A DNA stretch of 20,825 bases from JBDUDR01 sp040002845 (GTDB lineage: Bacteria; Actinomycetota; Actinomycetes; Propionibacteriales; Nocardioidaceae): positions 1 to 20,825 of the forward strand of contig JBDUDR010000036.1 in the NCBI GenBank assembly GCA_040002845.1. Direction: 5' to 3'. Made by a program: the position numbers and the translations under genes. The notes beneath the pieces are model-generated. The model was given only the letters and a program-made list of their open reading frames with translations, did not search any database and was not told where the DNA came from. How positions within the stretch are numbered: position 1 is the stretch's first letter; each line of letters begins with the position of its first letter. Below, in pieces: positions 7,823 through 14,227 of this stretch.

Positions 7823-7851
7823 GCTCGGGCGTCAACCGTTGGTGGCCGAGC
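7823..7851. terminator. Possible bidirectional terminator hairpin between gltA and the ABC-F gene
   Basis: In the 33-bp convergent gap GCTCGG (7823-7828) pairs with CCGAGC (7846-7851), and the 17-nt loop holds a second small palindrome (CAAC-C-GTTG). No T-run follows on either strand, so Rho-independent termination would be weak. The site between two facing genes is what makes a terminator plausible. Confidence 0.35.
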
Positions 7852-7852
7852 C

Positions 7853-9535
7853 TCAACGCTGGCGCACGACTCGGCCTTCATCCCAGACCGGCTCGTCGGA
7901 CTCGTACACCGAACCATCGGCCCCGAAGACCAGGAAACGGTCGAAACCCCTGGCGAACCACCTGTCGTGGGTGACCGCCAGCACGGTGCCCTCGAACCCG
8001 TCCAGGCCGTCTTCGAGGGCTTCGGCGGACTCCACGTCCAGGTTGTCGGTGGGCTCGTCGAGCAGCAGCAGGGTCGCCCCTGAGAGCTCTAGCAGCAGGA
8101 TCTGGAACCGGGCCTGCTGACCACCGGACAGGGAGTCGAACCGTTGCTCGGCGGCGTACGCGAGCTCGTAGCGGTCGAGTGCACGAGAGGCCTGCTCGCG
8201 TGGCATCCCGGCGCGATGGGCATCCCCTCGATGCAGGATCTGCAGCAACGTGCGACCGGCGAGCTCCGGGTGCTGGTGGGTCTGGACGAACCAACCTGGT
8301 CTCACCCGCGCTCCCAGCCGGGCGCGACCCGTGTGGGGCACGCGCTCGATCGGCTGATCCGCCACCGGGCGATGCTCAATGTCCGGGTCGCTGCCGCCCG
8401 CGGCCAACAGCCGCAGGAAGTACGACTTGCCGGACCCGTTGGATCCCAAGACTGCGACTCTTTCGCCGTACCAGATCTCGAGGTCGAACGGCTTCATCAA
8501 CCCGGTGAGCTCCAGCTCCTCACACATCACCGCCCGTTTGCCTGTCCGGCCGCCCCGTAACCGCATGCGTACGTTCTGCTCGCGAGCCTGGTCCTGCGGA
8601 GGCCCGGCCTCTTCGAACTTCCGCAACCGGGTCTGGGCCGCTTGATAGCGGCTGGCCATGCCGTCGTTGTAGGCGGCCTTCTGCTTGTACATCAACATGA
8701 GCGCCCTGAGCTTGGCGTGCTCCTCGTCCCAACGACGGCGCAGCTCCTCGAGTCGCGCGAAGCGGTCGCGACGGGCCTGATGGTAGGTGCTGAAGCCGCC
8801 GGGATGGATCCATGCGGTGTTGCCCGCAGACCCGAGCTCGAGAGTCACGACTCGGGTCGCGGTGTTGGCGAGCATCTCCCGGTCGTGGCTGACGAACAGG
8901 ATGGTCTTCGGCGATTCGCGAATCCGTTCCTCTAGCCACCGCTTGCCGGGGACGTCGAGAAAGTTGTCTGGCTCGTCGAGCAGCAGGACCTCGTCGTTGC
9001 CGCGCAGCAACGCCTCCAGGACCAGGCGCTTCTGCTCGCCGCCCGACAGGGTGTTGATGGGACGCCACTTCGCCCGGTCGTAGGAAATCCCCAGTGCCGA
9101 GGTGCAGCACACGTCCCACAAGACCTCGGCGTCATAGCCGCCCGCGTCCGCCCATTCGCCCAGGGTCGCCGCGTAGCGCATCTGAGTCTTCTCGTCGTCA
9201 CGCTCCATCATGGCGAGCTCGCTGGCATCCACGTGGGTGGCAGCTGCCCGGACGCGTGGGGGTGCGACCGACAAGAGCAGTTCGCGGACGGTCCACTCCT
9301 CGTGCCCTTGATTGACCTTCTGCCGCATCACGCCCAAGCCCCCGCTGCGCGTGACGGTCCCGCCGTGTGGCCGTACATCGTCGGTGACGATGCCCAGCAA
9401 CGTGGTCTTCCCGGCACCGTTGGCACCGACCAGCGCAACCTTGGCCCCCTCGCCCACCCGGAACGACACATCGTCGAGCAGCACGCGCCCGTCGGGGAGC
9501 TCGTACCTGATGCCTGCAACGTCGACATGGCCCAC
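7853..9535 (-). CDS. ABC-F family ATPase (ribosome-associated type)
   Basis: The 560-residue protein has two ATP-binding cassettes and no membrane segment, the ABC-F layout. These proteins usually act on the ribosome (translation factors or antibiotic protection) rather than in transport. NBD1 has Walker A GANGAGKTT (37-45), signature LSGGEQKR (163-170) and Walker B LLLDEP (184-189). The charged linker (about 250-330) is the P-site tRNA interaction region. NBD2 has GSNGSGKS (364-371), LSGGQQAR (469-476), LLLDEPTDNLD (490-500) and the switch His523. NBD1 reads DEPDNFLD instead of the common DEPTNHLD. The start is GTG at 9535. It converges on gltA and diverges from the GNAT remnant. I cannot decide between a housekeeping factor and a resistance protein; it resembles an actinobacterial subgroup annotated as macrolide-type ABC-F, which is weak evidence for resistance. 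Confidence 0.88.
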   Translation of the reverse strand: MGHVDVAGIRYELPDGRVLLDDVSFRVGEGAKVALVGANGAGKTTLLGIVTDDVRPHGGTVTRSGGLGVMRQKVNQGHEEWTVRELLLSVAPPRVRAAATHVDASELAMMERDDEKTQMRYAATLGEWADAGGYDAEVLWDVCCTSALGISYDRAKWRPINTLSGGEQKRLVLEALLRGNDEVLLLDEPDNFLDVPGKRWLEERIRESPKTILFVSHDREMLANTATRVVTLELGSAGNTAWIHPGGFSTYHQARRDRFARLEELRRRWDEEHAKLRALMLMYKQKAAYNDGMASRYQAAQTRLRKFEEAGPPQDQAREQNVRMRLRGGRTGKRAVMCEELELTGLMKPFDLEIWYGERVAVLGSNGSGKSYFLRLLAAGGSDPDIEHRPVADQPIERVPHTGRARLGARVRPGWFVQTHQHPELAGRTLLQILHRGDAHRAGMPREQASRALDRYELAYAAEQRFDSLSGGQQARFQILLLELSGATLLLLDEPTDNLDVESAEALEDGLDGFEGTVLAVTHDRWFARGFDRFLVFGADGSVYESDEPVWDEGRVVRQR

Positions 9536-9608
9536 GGCAACCAGTCTGACTGCTCCACGCCATGGGAGCGAGCCATTTGGTCGGCGGAGGCTTGGCCCGG
9601 TGACTGGC

Positions 9609-9614
9609 TAGGCT
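9609..9614 (+). promoter_or_regulatory. Candidate -10 element upstream of the GNAT remnant
   Basis: TAGGCT matches the actinobacterial TANNNT -10 pattern and ends 8 nt before the ATG of the broken GNAT gene, with no ribosome-binding site between. It suggests that the original gene had a leaderless-type promoter that survives although the gene is broken. It may now drive the kinase gene downstream. Confidence 0.4.
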
Positions 9615-9622
9615 CGCAGCAG

Positions 9623-9853
9623 ATGACAGTCCAGATCCGAGCCCGGGAGCCTCGGGACGACGCCATCGTCGAGCGCCTGCTGCACGATTCCTGGGGCGAC
9701 ATGATGGTGGTCTCGCGTGGCCTCCTGCAGGATGCCCGCCTGCTCCCGGGGTTCATCGCGACCGACGGTGGAACGCCCGCGGGGCTCGGCCTCGACACGC
9801 GCTGTGTCCCGGGCATCCAGCGGCTGTCATTGGCACCATGGTGCTGTGCATGA
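9623..9853 (+). pseudogene. Truncated GNAT N-acetyltransferase gene (5' remnant)
   Basis: The frame from the ATG at 9623 encodes 76 residues. The first 55 or so look like the start of a GNAT acetyltransferase: VQIRAREPRDDAIVERLLHD, then DMMVVSRGLLQDARLLPG and FIATDGGTPAGL, the last being the usual second and third strands. After GTPAGL (about 9788) the likeness stops and the frame runs through GLDTRCVPGIQRLSLAPWCCA to a stop. None of the three plus frames continues the fold, and the acetyl-CoA-binding motif is missing, so this is a deletion or insertion scar rather than a simple frameshift. Its end overlaps the proposed start of the kinase gene by 8 bp. I infer loss of function. Confidence 0.7.
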
Positions 9854-10859
9854 TTCCTCGCTAGTCGTTGAGCTGTTCGGCGCGGTCGATCAGGGCGAGA
9901 TCGCGCACATGGTGTCGTCCTGGTGCCTGCGTGAGTTGGGTTCGCCGGTTCGCCGTGACCTGTTCTCGGTCGCAGGCGTGGGATGGACTTTGGGCATTGA
10001 GTTGCACGATGGGCGGTGCGTTGTCGTCAAGGCGGTTCGCCCCGATCAGCCGGTTGCACGTCTGAGAGCAATGCAGGAGGTTCAGCGTGTGCTCGTCGCC
10101 GATGGATTCCCAGCACCAACGCCGATCGCCGGTCCGGCTCGTCTGGCCAACGGAATGGCCTTCGCCGAGGAACTGCGAGACGTCGGTGCGGTGCCGAACG
10201 GCCATCTGCCCGGCCACCGTCGCGAGATGGCGAATCAGCTGGCTCGGCTCGTGGAGGTGTCGGCGAAGGCTGCTCCAGCCACTCGGGCGCGCCTGGACTT
10301 GGGCCGCCCTGCGTGGGCTGACTACCTGAAAGAGGACCTGTGGCCGATCCCGCATCGACGGGACGCCGACTTCACCGCGACAGGTGAAGGCTCTGAAGTC
10401 CTCGACGAACTGGCCCGCGTCTCGAAGGCTGTTCTGTGCGCCGCCAGGGACACGAATTCGATCATTGGGCATGCCGACTGGGAGGCGCAGAACCTCCGCT
10501 TCGAGAACGATCGACTCGCCATGGTTTACGACTGGGACAGCCTCGTGGTCGAACATGAGACCGTCATCGTCGGGATGGCGTCCGCCGTGTTCCCTGCCCG
10601 AGCAGAACCTGGGCTCGGAGACGTACCGACAGAGGCCGAGCAGGACGCCTTCCTCACCGACTACCAAGACACCGCCGACCGCGTGTTCACTCAGATCGAA
10701 AGGACTGTCGCGATCGCTGCCGCGAGTTGGGTCACGGCCTACAACGCCCGACTCCAGTTCTCGGCCTGGCGACGGCCCCCCGAGGAGAGAGGAGGCTCGC
10801 ACCTCGACAATGCGCCACTGATGCTGGACAGGCTCCACCGCACCATCACACGATGCTAG
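9846..10859 (+). CDS. Aminoglycoside phosphotransferase (APH)-fold kinase, substrate unknown
   Basis: The 337-residue product carries the APH/choline-kinase signature: the catalytic HADWEAQN (His209, Asp211, Asn216) and the metal-binding MVYDWDS (Asp229 and Asp231). The ATP-binding lysine is probably Lys62 in VVVKAV. The family phosphorylates hydroxyl groups of many small molecules, so aminoglycoside resistance must not be assumed. The start is uncertain. The GTG at 9846 includes the residues ELFGAVDQGEIAHMVSSWC, which seem part of the fold; an in-frame ATG at 9909 is the alternative. The open frame reaches back to 9717, but that part overlaps the GNAT remnant and looks non-coding. By eye it uses more A/T-ending codons than the ribosomal genes around it, which would fit later acquisition. 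Confidence 0.78.
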   Translation: MHDSSLVVELFGAVDQGEIAHMVSSWCLRELGSPVRRDLFSVAGVGWTLGIELHDGRCVVVKAVRPDQPVARLRAMQEVQRVLVADGFPAPTPIAGPARLANGMAFAEELRDVGAVPNGHLPGHRREMANQLARLVEVSAKAAPATRARLDLGRPAWADYLKEDLWPIPHRRDADFTATGEGSEVLDELARVSKAVLCAARDTNSIIGHADWEAQNLRFENDRLAMVYDWDSLVVEHETVIVGMASAVFPARAEPGLGDVPTEAEQDAFLTDYQDTADRVFTQIERTVAIAAASWVTAYNARLQFSAWRRPPEERGGSHLDNAPLMLDRLHRTITRC

Positions 10860-10942
10860 GCCGGACCGGAAGCATGCACCGGCGACCATGGACCGAATCC
10901 AGAAGACACACATCCGCTCACGCCGCGGTCGGTATGGCACAG

Positions 10943-10978
10943 GTCACCGTTCAGCGCGTTGTCCCACTCATCGGTGAC
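10943..10978. repeat. Inverted repeat between the kinase gene and vapC
   Basis: GTCACCG (10943-10949) and CGGTGAC (10972-10978) form a perfect 7-bp inverted repeat with a 22-nt loop, in the 192-bp gap between the convergent kinase and vapC genes. It could terminate one or both transcripts but lacks a T-run. Apart from this I see nothing that I can name in 10860-11051. Confidence 0.3.
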
Positions 10979-11051
10979 GAAACCACCAGCGGGCGACAAC
11001 TCGGCCCTGGAAATGTCCGGATCTGCTGCCAGCGTGAGCTGCGCAGGAATA

Positions 11052-11432
11052 TTACCTCGCCAGATGGACGTGGATGGGGAGAGCAAGCTCGGCCCAGGCA
11101 CGGTCAGCAGTGAGCACGTCGGGGGGATCGCTGCGGACTGTGAGGGCCAGGCAGCAGCGGTCACCGAGCGATAGTGCGCGTCCGCCGACGAGAGAGCGCA
11201 TCGCGCCGGCAAGTTCGCCGTCGGGCCCGGTGACCGGCTCGATCACAACCCCGGCCGCCGCGAGCAGTTCGCGAACGCGAGCGACGTTAACGTCGGCGTC
11301 TACGAGTTTGCCTATGACCTCGGCCAGGTTCGCCGCGCCGAGGGTGCCGCCGTCCAAGTGTGCAGCTACCAGGTCTGCACCTGGTTCATCGTGAACGAGT
11401 GCCAGGATCGCGGACGCGTCGAGAACGGTCAC
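11052..11432 (-). CDS. vapC: VapC-type PIN-domain ribonuclease toxin
   Basis: This 126-residue protein is a compact PIN domain, the nuclease fold of VapC toxins, which cleave tRNA or rRNA when freed from their antitoxin. The acidic metal-binding residues are all present: Asp5 in VLDASAIL, Glu38 in ANLAEVIGK, Asp91 in LSLGDRCCLAL and Asp110 in LTADRAW. Nothing suggests inactivation. The start is GTG at 11432, sharing GTGA with the antitoxin stop (4-bp overlap), which gives the usual antitoxin-first, translationally coupled layout. The RNA target cannot be predicted. Confidence 0.92.
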   Translation of the reverse strand: MTVLDASAILALVHDEPGADLVAAHLDGGTLGAANLAEVIGKLVDADVNVARVRELLAAAGVVIEPVTGPDGELAGAMRSLVGGRALSLGDRCCLALTVRSDPPDVLTADRAWAELALPIHVHLAR

Positions 11433-11674
11433 TCGGCTGTGTCGGCGGCGACGCGGCGATCGGCGAGGAGTTCGTCGACCAGCGACCGAGCCTTGGGCAC
11501 GTCCACCGCCAGACCGCGCAGTTCAGCGACGGCGTCTTGTTGGCGCTCGAGTACGAGCCGGCGCCCAGCCATATGAAGGTGTAGCCGGTCGCCGGGGGCA
11601 AGACCCAGTGCCGCGCGGACCTCCGCCGGTATCACCAGCCGTCCTTGCTGACCCAGAACTACCGTGGCATCCAT
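11429..11674 (-). CDS. vapB: VapB-type antitoxin with AbrB/MazE-like DNA-binding fold
   Basis: The predicted 81-residue antitoxin begins MDATVVLGQQGRLVIP and continues AEVRAALGLAPGDRLHLHMAGRR (written here in parts: AEVRAALGLAPGDRL, then HLHMAGRR), the swapped-hairpin AbrB/SpoVT fold that binds operator DNA. The C-terminal half (VPKARSLVDELLADRR) should wrap the VapC toxin and block its active site. The frame extends upstream to 11710, but the ATG at 11674 starts right before the fold and lies 6 nt from a -10-like hexamer, so I chose it. The pair is expected to repress its own promoter. Confidence 0.88.
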   Translation of the reverse strand: MDATVVLGQQGRLVIPAEVRAALGLAPGDRLHLHMAGRRLVLERQQDAVAELRGLAVDVPKARSLVDELLADRRVAADTAE

Positions 11675-11680
11675 GAGTAC

Positions 11681-11710
11681 ATGATGCCACGCGATGTCGA
11701 TATGTGCCAC
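11681..11710 (-). promoter_or_regulatory. Candidate vapBC promoter and operator
   Basis: On the minus strand CATCAT (11686-11681; four matches to TATAAT) ends 6 nt before the vapB ATG, the leaderless geometry seen elsewhere in this window. GTGGCA occurs twice, at 11690-11685 and 11710-11705, exactly 20 bp or two helical turns apart, and the first copy overlaps the -10. That placement would suit an operator for the VapB dimer. The half-sites are only 6 bp long, so chance is not excluded. Confidence 0.35.
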
Positions 11711-11888
11711 TTCTGAGGCGGTGTCCCGGGAACCGACGAGGACTCACACGAAAGCAGCGCGCGAGAACTGACCGGCGCGTGAACAGCCGTTGCTAGCGTC
11801 GCTACTCCTGGACTCCACCTGGGAACCCCCAGCAATGATGCCGCTTTCCTCCCATAATGAGACGACCGACAACCAGCGGGAGACCATG

Positions 11889-12323
11889 ATGGACACACGA
11901 GACCAGAACAAGGCGTTGGTACAAAGGTTCTATGCGGAAATCGATGCCGGAAATCTCGGTGCGATGGACGAACTGGTCGCCGCGGACTACGTCGACCACC
12001 ACCCTCCGCCCATTCCAGATCTCCCACTGGGCCGAGCCGGGCTGAAACAAGCCTTCGAGATCTTCTGGCGATCCACGCCGGGCGCCCATGAGATCCTCGA
12101 CCAAATCGCAGAGGGCGACCTGGTGGTCACACGAATCCGTGCCCGCGGCCGCTTTGTTGAGGACATGGGCGCAATCCCCGCGACAGGCGGGGACCTCGAT
12201 GTCACGGCCACCGCGGTTCATCGCGTCAGAGATGGCCGGCTCACCGAACATTGGGGGGAAGTCGACTCGTTCAGCCTCATGCAGCAGCTCGGTCTCGTGC
12301 CGGCGCCTGAGCCGCAGACGTGA
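11889..12323 (+). CDS. SnoaL-like (NTF2-fold) protein, ester-cyclase-like
   Basis: A 144-residue single-domain protein: RDQNKALVQRFYAEIDAGNL, then ELVAADYVDHHPP, EIFWRSTPGAH, and later TATAVHRVRDGRLTEHWGEVD. This order matches the SnoaL-like polyketide-cyclase / ester-cyclase group of the NTF2 fold, where HxxxDG(R/K)xxExW closes the domain. Such proteins bind or isomerise small hydrophobic molecules, and most have no known substrate. Two adjacent ATG codons (11886 and 11889) are possible. GGGAG lies 6 nt before the second, which I prefer. Upstream, 11711-11885 contains only weak promoter-like words (CATAAT at 11853). By eye the codon use is less GC-biased than that of the neighbours. A related domain forms the C-terminus of the sigma factor 2 kb downstream. 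Confidence 0.85.
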   Translation: MDTRDQNKALVQRFYAEIDAGNLGAMDELVAADYVDHHPPPIPDLPLGRAGLKQAFEIFWRSTPGAHEILDQIAEGDLVVTRIRARGRFVEDMGAIPATGGDLDVTATAVHRVRDGRLTEHWGEVDSFSLMQQLGLVPAPEPQT

Positions 12324-12354
12324 ACCGTCGGCTCACGCCACGATTTCCCTCGTC

Positions 12355-12372
12355 TCGTTCACGGCGGAACGA
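12355..12372 (+). terminator. Hairpin downstream of the SnoaL-like gene
   Basis: TCGTTC (12355-12360) and GAACGA (12367-12372) form a perfect 6-bp stem with a 6-nt loop, 31 bp after the SnoaL-like stop codon. There is no T-run, so termination is only possible, not shown. Confidence 0.3.
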
Positions 12373-12396
12373 TAGGGAGCCGCGGGCAAGCTGCCG

Positions 12397-12423
12397 TTGA
12401 CAACTCGTCTGGTGGAATAGTTT
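12397..12423 (+). promoter_or_regulatory. Candidate promoter of the amidohydrolase gene
   Basis: A perfect -35 word TTGACA (12397-12402) is followed after 15 bp by TAGTTT (12418-12423), which fits TANNNT. The spacer is shorter than the ideal 17 bp. It lies 38 bp upstream of the amidohydrolase GTG, so the gene may have its own transcript. Confidence 0.35.
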
Positions 12424-12461
12424 CGAACGGAACCCCCCGCCGCGCCGAGACGAGGTAGCGA

Positions 12462-13646
12462 GTGCTAGCGATCAGGGCACATCAGGTGTTCGACGGCGAA
12501 CGGTTGCTCGCCGATGGGTCGGCGGTGCTGGTCGACGAGGGTCGCATCGCTGGTGTACAGCCGGGCGGGACCCCGTTGCCCGGCCATTGCGACGTGGCTG
12601 AGTTTCCGGGGGCGACCCTGCTGCCGGGACTGATCGACGCACACGTGCATCTTTGCGCTGACAGTGGTGTGGGCGCGCTGGATCGGCTCCCGGACTTCAG
12701 CGATGAGGAGATGACCGCCGTCATCGAGAACGCGTTGGGCGTTCAGCTCGCGGCCGGCGTGACCACGGTTCGCGACCTGGGCGACCGCCGCTGGGCGGTG
12801 ATCGAATGGCGCGACCGGAACGGGCGGAACGCCGCACTACCGACCGTGATAGGCAGTGGTCCGCCGATCACGAGTCCCAAGGGGCATTGCTGGAACATGG
12901 GCGGCGAGGCGCACGGCGTCACGGCGCTGCGGCGCGCGGTCCAGGAGCGAGCCGACCGCGGCGTGGACATCGTGAAGATCATGGCGAGCGGCGGGGCCAA
13001 CACACCGGGCAGCGACGCAAGCCGTCCGCAGTTCACGGTCGAGGAGCTCGAGGCTGTCGTCACCGAGGCCCACGCCGCTGGCCTGCCGGTCACCGCCCAT
13101 GCCCACGCCCTCGACGCCATCCGACGCGCGCTGGCTGCAGGAGTCGACGCCCTCGAACACTGCACGTTCATCACCGAAACTGGAATCGACGTCGACGACA
13201 CCGTCGTCGCCAGCCTCGTGGAGTCCGCGATCCCGGTCTGTCCGACGTTGGGCTTCGTGCCAGGTGCGCAGCCACCGCCCGCTGTGCGCGAGCTGTTGCG
13301 CAAGGCCGGGTCGACCAACCAGTCCCGACCGCAGATCGTCGCACGGTTGCACCAGGCCGGTGTGCGGCTGGTGGCCGGCTCGGACGCCGGGATCAGCGCG
13401 GGCAAGCCCCACGGTGTGCTCCCCGAGTCGTTGATCCATCTCACTGACGGCGGGGTCTCGACGGCGGACGTCGTCGCCTCCGCCACATCCATCGCCGCCG
13501 AGGCATGCGGGCTCACGGATCGAAAGGGGCGCCTGGCGCCCGGACTCGACGCCGATCTGCTCCTCCTCGATGGCGACCCCCTCGCCGACATCACCACGCT
13601 GAGGAACGTCGAAGCCGTCTACCTGCGCGGCCAGCGTGTGGTCTGA
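12462..13646 (+). CDS. Metal-dependent amidohydrolase (imidazolonepropionase/prolidase-like)
   Basis: This 394-residue enzyme has the amidohydrolase-superfamily layout: a small N-terminal beta domain (1-55), a TIM barrel with the metal site, and the C-terminal return to the beta domain (GLDADLLLLDGDPLADI). Visible metal and active-site residues are His61 and His63 (LIDAHVHL), Lys172 in VDIVKIMASGG (the likely carboxylated bridging lysine), His213 in TAHAH, His233 in LEHC, and Asp308 in AGSDAG. The residues suggest a two-metal prolidase- or imidazolonepropionase-like hydrolase of amide bonds or small cyclic amides. No hut genes are nearby, so histidine degradation is not supported. No signal peptide, so it is cytoplasmic. 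The start is GTG at 12462 with GAGG about 7 nt upstream. A likely terminator follows it. Confidence 0.9.
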   Translation: MLAIRAHQVFDGERLLADGSAVLVDEGRIAGVQPGGTPLPGHCDVAEFPGATLLPGLIDAHVHLCADSGVGALDRLPDFSDEEMTAVIENALGVQLAAGVTTVRDLGDRRWAVIEWRDRNGRNAALPTVIGSGPPITSPKGHCWNMGGEAHGVTALRRAVQERADRGVDIVKIMASGGANTPGSDASRPQFTVEELEAVVTEAHAAGLPVTAHAHALDAIRRALAAGVDALEHCTFITETGIDVDDTVVASLVESAIPVCPTLGFVPGAQPPPAVRELLRKAGSTNQSRPQIVARLHQAGVRLVAGSDAGISAGKPHGVLPESLIHLTDGGVSTADVVASATSIAAEACGLTDRKGRLAPGLDADLLLLDGDPLADITTLRNVEAVYLRGQRVV

Positions 13647-13666
13647 GTTCTCGCCGCGGTGGACTC

Positions 13667-13686
13667 CTCATCGCACGACCGATGAG
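13667..13686 (+). terminator. Likely intrinsic terminator after the amidohydrolase gene
   Basis: CTCATCG (13667-13673) and CGATGAG (13680-13686) form a perfect 7-bp stem with the 6-nt loop CACGAC, followed directly by TTTCAAT. It lies 20 bp after the stop codon. The T-run is short, but the position and stem make this the best terminator candidate in the window. It would separate the amidohydrolase from the VOC-sigma unit. Confidence 0.5.
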
Positions 13687-13720
13687 TTTCAATGGTCGCC
13701 GACGTTTCACCCCTGAGAAC

Positions 13721-13738
13721 ATCGGTTACCCAACCGAT
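13721..13738. promoter_or_regulatory. Perfect inverted repeat upstream of the VOC gene (operator or RNA hairpin)
   Basis: ATCGGTT (13721-13727) and AACCGAT (13732-13738) form a perfect 7-bp inverted repeat around ACCC. It ends 6 bp before the strong AAGGAGG ribosome-binding site (13745-13751) of the VOC gene. It may be a dimeric repressor site, or a hairpin in the mRNA leader that affects ribosome access. Confidence 0.45.
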
Positions 13739-13758
13739 CCAACCAAGGAGGCTGCATC

Positions 13759-14187
13759 GTGGATTGGAAGCTCGAGCTCGTAGTGGTTCCTGTTTCGGAC
13801 GTGGACCGCGCCAAGTCCTTCTACATGGACAAGGCCGGTTTCGATCTGCATGTCGACCACCGGTCCGGCGACGACTTTCGCGTCGTGCAGTTGACACCGC
13901 CGGGCTCGGCGTGCTCTATCGCGATCATGTCGGGGTCAGGAGTCACGCAAGCGCCGCCCGGGTCGGCCCAGGGCCTGCACCTGATCGTGCCCGACATCGA
14001 CGCGGCGCGGGCCGAACTCGTCGAACGAGGAGCCGACGTCGGCGAGATCTTCCACATGGGGCAGACCGGTCAAGCGCCCGGGCCCGATCCCGAACGACGC
14101 GACTACAACTCGTTCCTCCCCTTCAGCGATCCCGACGGCAACGCTTGGCTGGTCCAGGAGGTCAAGCGGACGGCGCCGGGGGCATGA
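13759..14187 (+). CDS. VOC superfamily (glyoxalase/bleomycin-resistance/dioxygenase) protein
   Basis: The 142-residue protein has the paired beta-alpha-beta-beta-beta modules of the vicinal oxygen chelate fold. Module 1 runs from WKLELVVVPVSDVDRAKSFY to the segment QLTPPGSACSIAIM. Module 2 runs from GLHLIVPDIDAARAELVERG to FSDPDGNAWLVQEV. A likely half metal site is visible in module 2 (His in GLHLIV, Glu in LVQEV). The matching module 1 positions hold hydrophobic residues, so catalysis may differ from glyoxalase I. The start is GTG at 13759 with AAGGAGG 7 nt upstream, one of the strongest ribosome-binding sites here. The ECF sigma gene follows by 40 bp on the same strand, so the two are probably co-expressed. 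The reaction and substrate are unknown; detoxification of a reactive aldehyde is one possibility. Confidence 0.88.
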   Translation: MDWKLELVVVPVSDVDRAKSFYMDKAGFDLHVDHRSGDDFRVVQLTPPGSACSIAIMSGSGVTQAPPGSAQGLHLIVPDIDAARAELVERGADVGEIFHMGQTGQAPGPDPERRDYNSFLPFSDPDGNAWLVQEVKRTAPGA

Positions 14188-14227
14188 CAAACCCGATCCC
14201 GAACATGACGCACGGACCCCTGCTCAG

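Noticed and set aside
8520..9119. 199-codon alternative minus-strand frame within the ABC-F gene
   Set aside because: Arg/Gly/Pro-rich translation of a shifted frame; the ABC-F frame carries all expected motifs over the same bases.
9846..10859. The APH-fold kinase as an aminoglycoside resistance gene
   Set aside because: The motifs only define the fold. Most chromosomal APH-like genes in actinomycetes have other or unknown substrates, and no mobile resistance context is present.
10856..11212. Minus-strand open frame of 118 codons across the kinase-vapC gap
   Set aside because: It overlaps vapC in another frame, has no recognisable motif or ribosome-binding site, and has the composition of a frame shadow in GC-rich DNA.
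12837..13439. Long minus-strand open frames inside the amidohydrolase gene
   Set aside because: They mirror the GC-rich codon pattern of the plus-strand gene, whose metal ligands and fold motifs are all in order. No family resemblance in the antisense frames.
13241..13640. Amidohydrolase as HutI (histidine degradation)
   Set aside because: No hutU, hutH or hutG nearby, and the lysine plus histidine ligand set with GHCWNMGG suits the prolidase-like branch as well or better.
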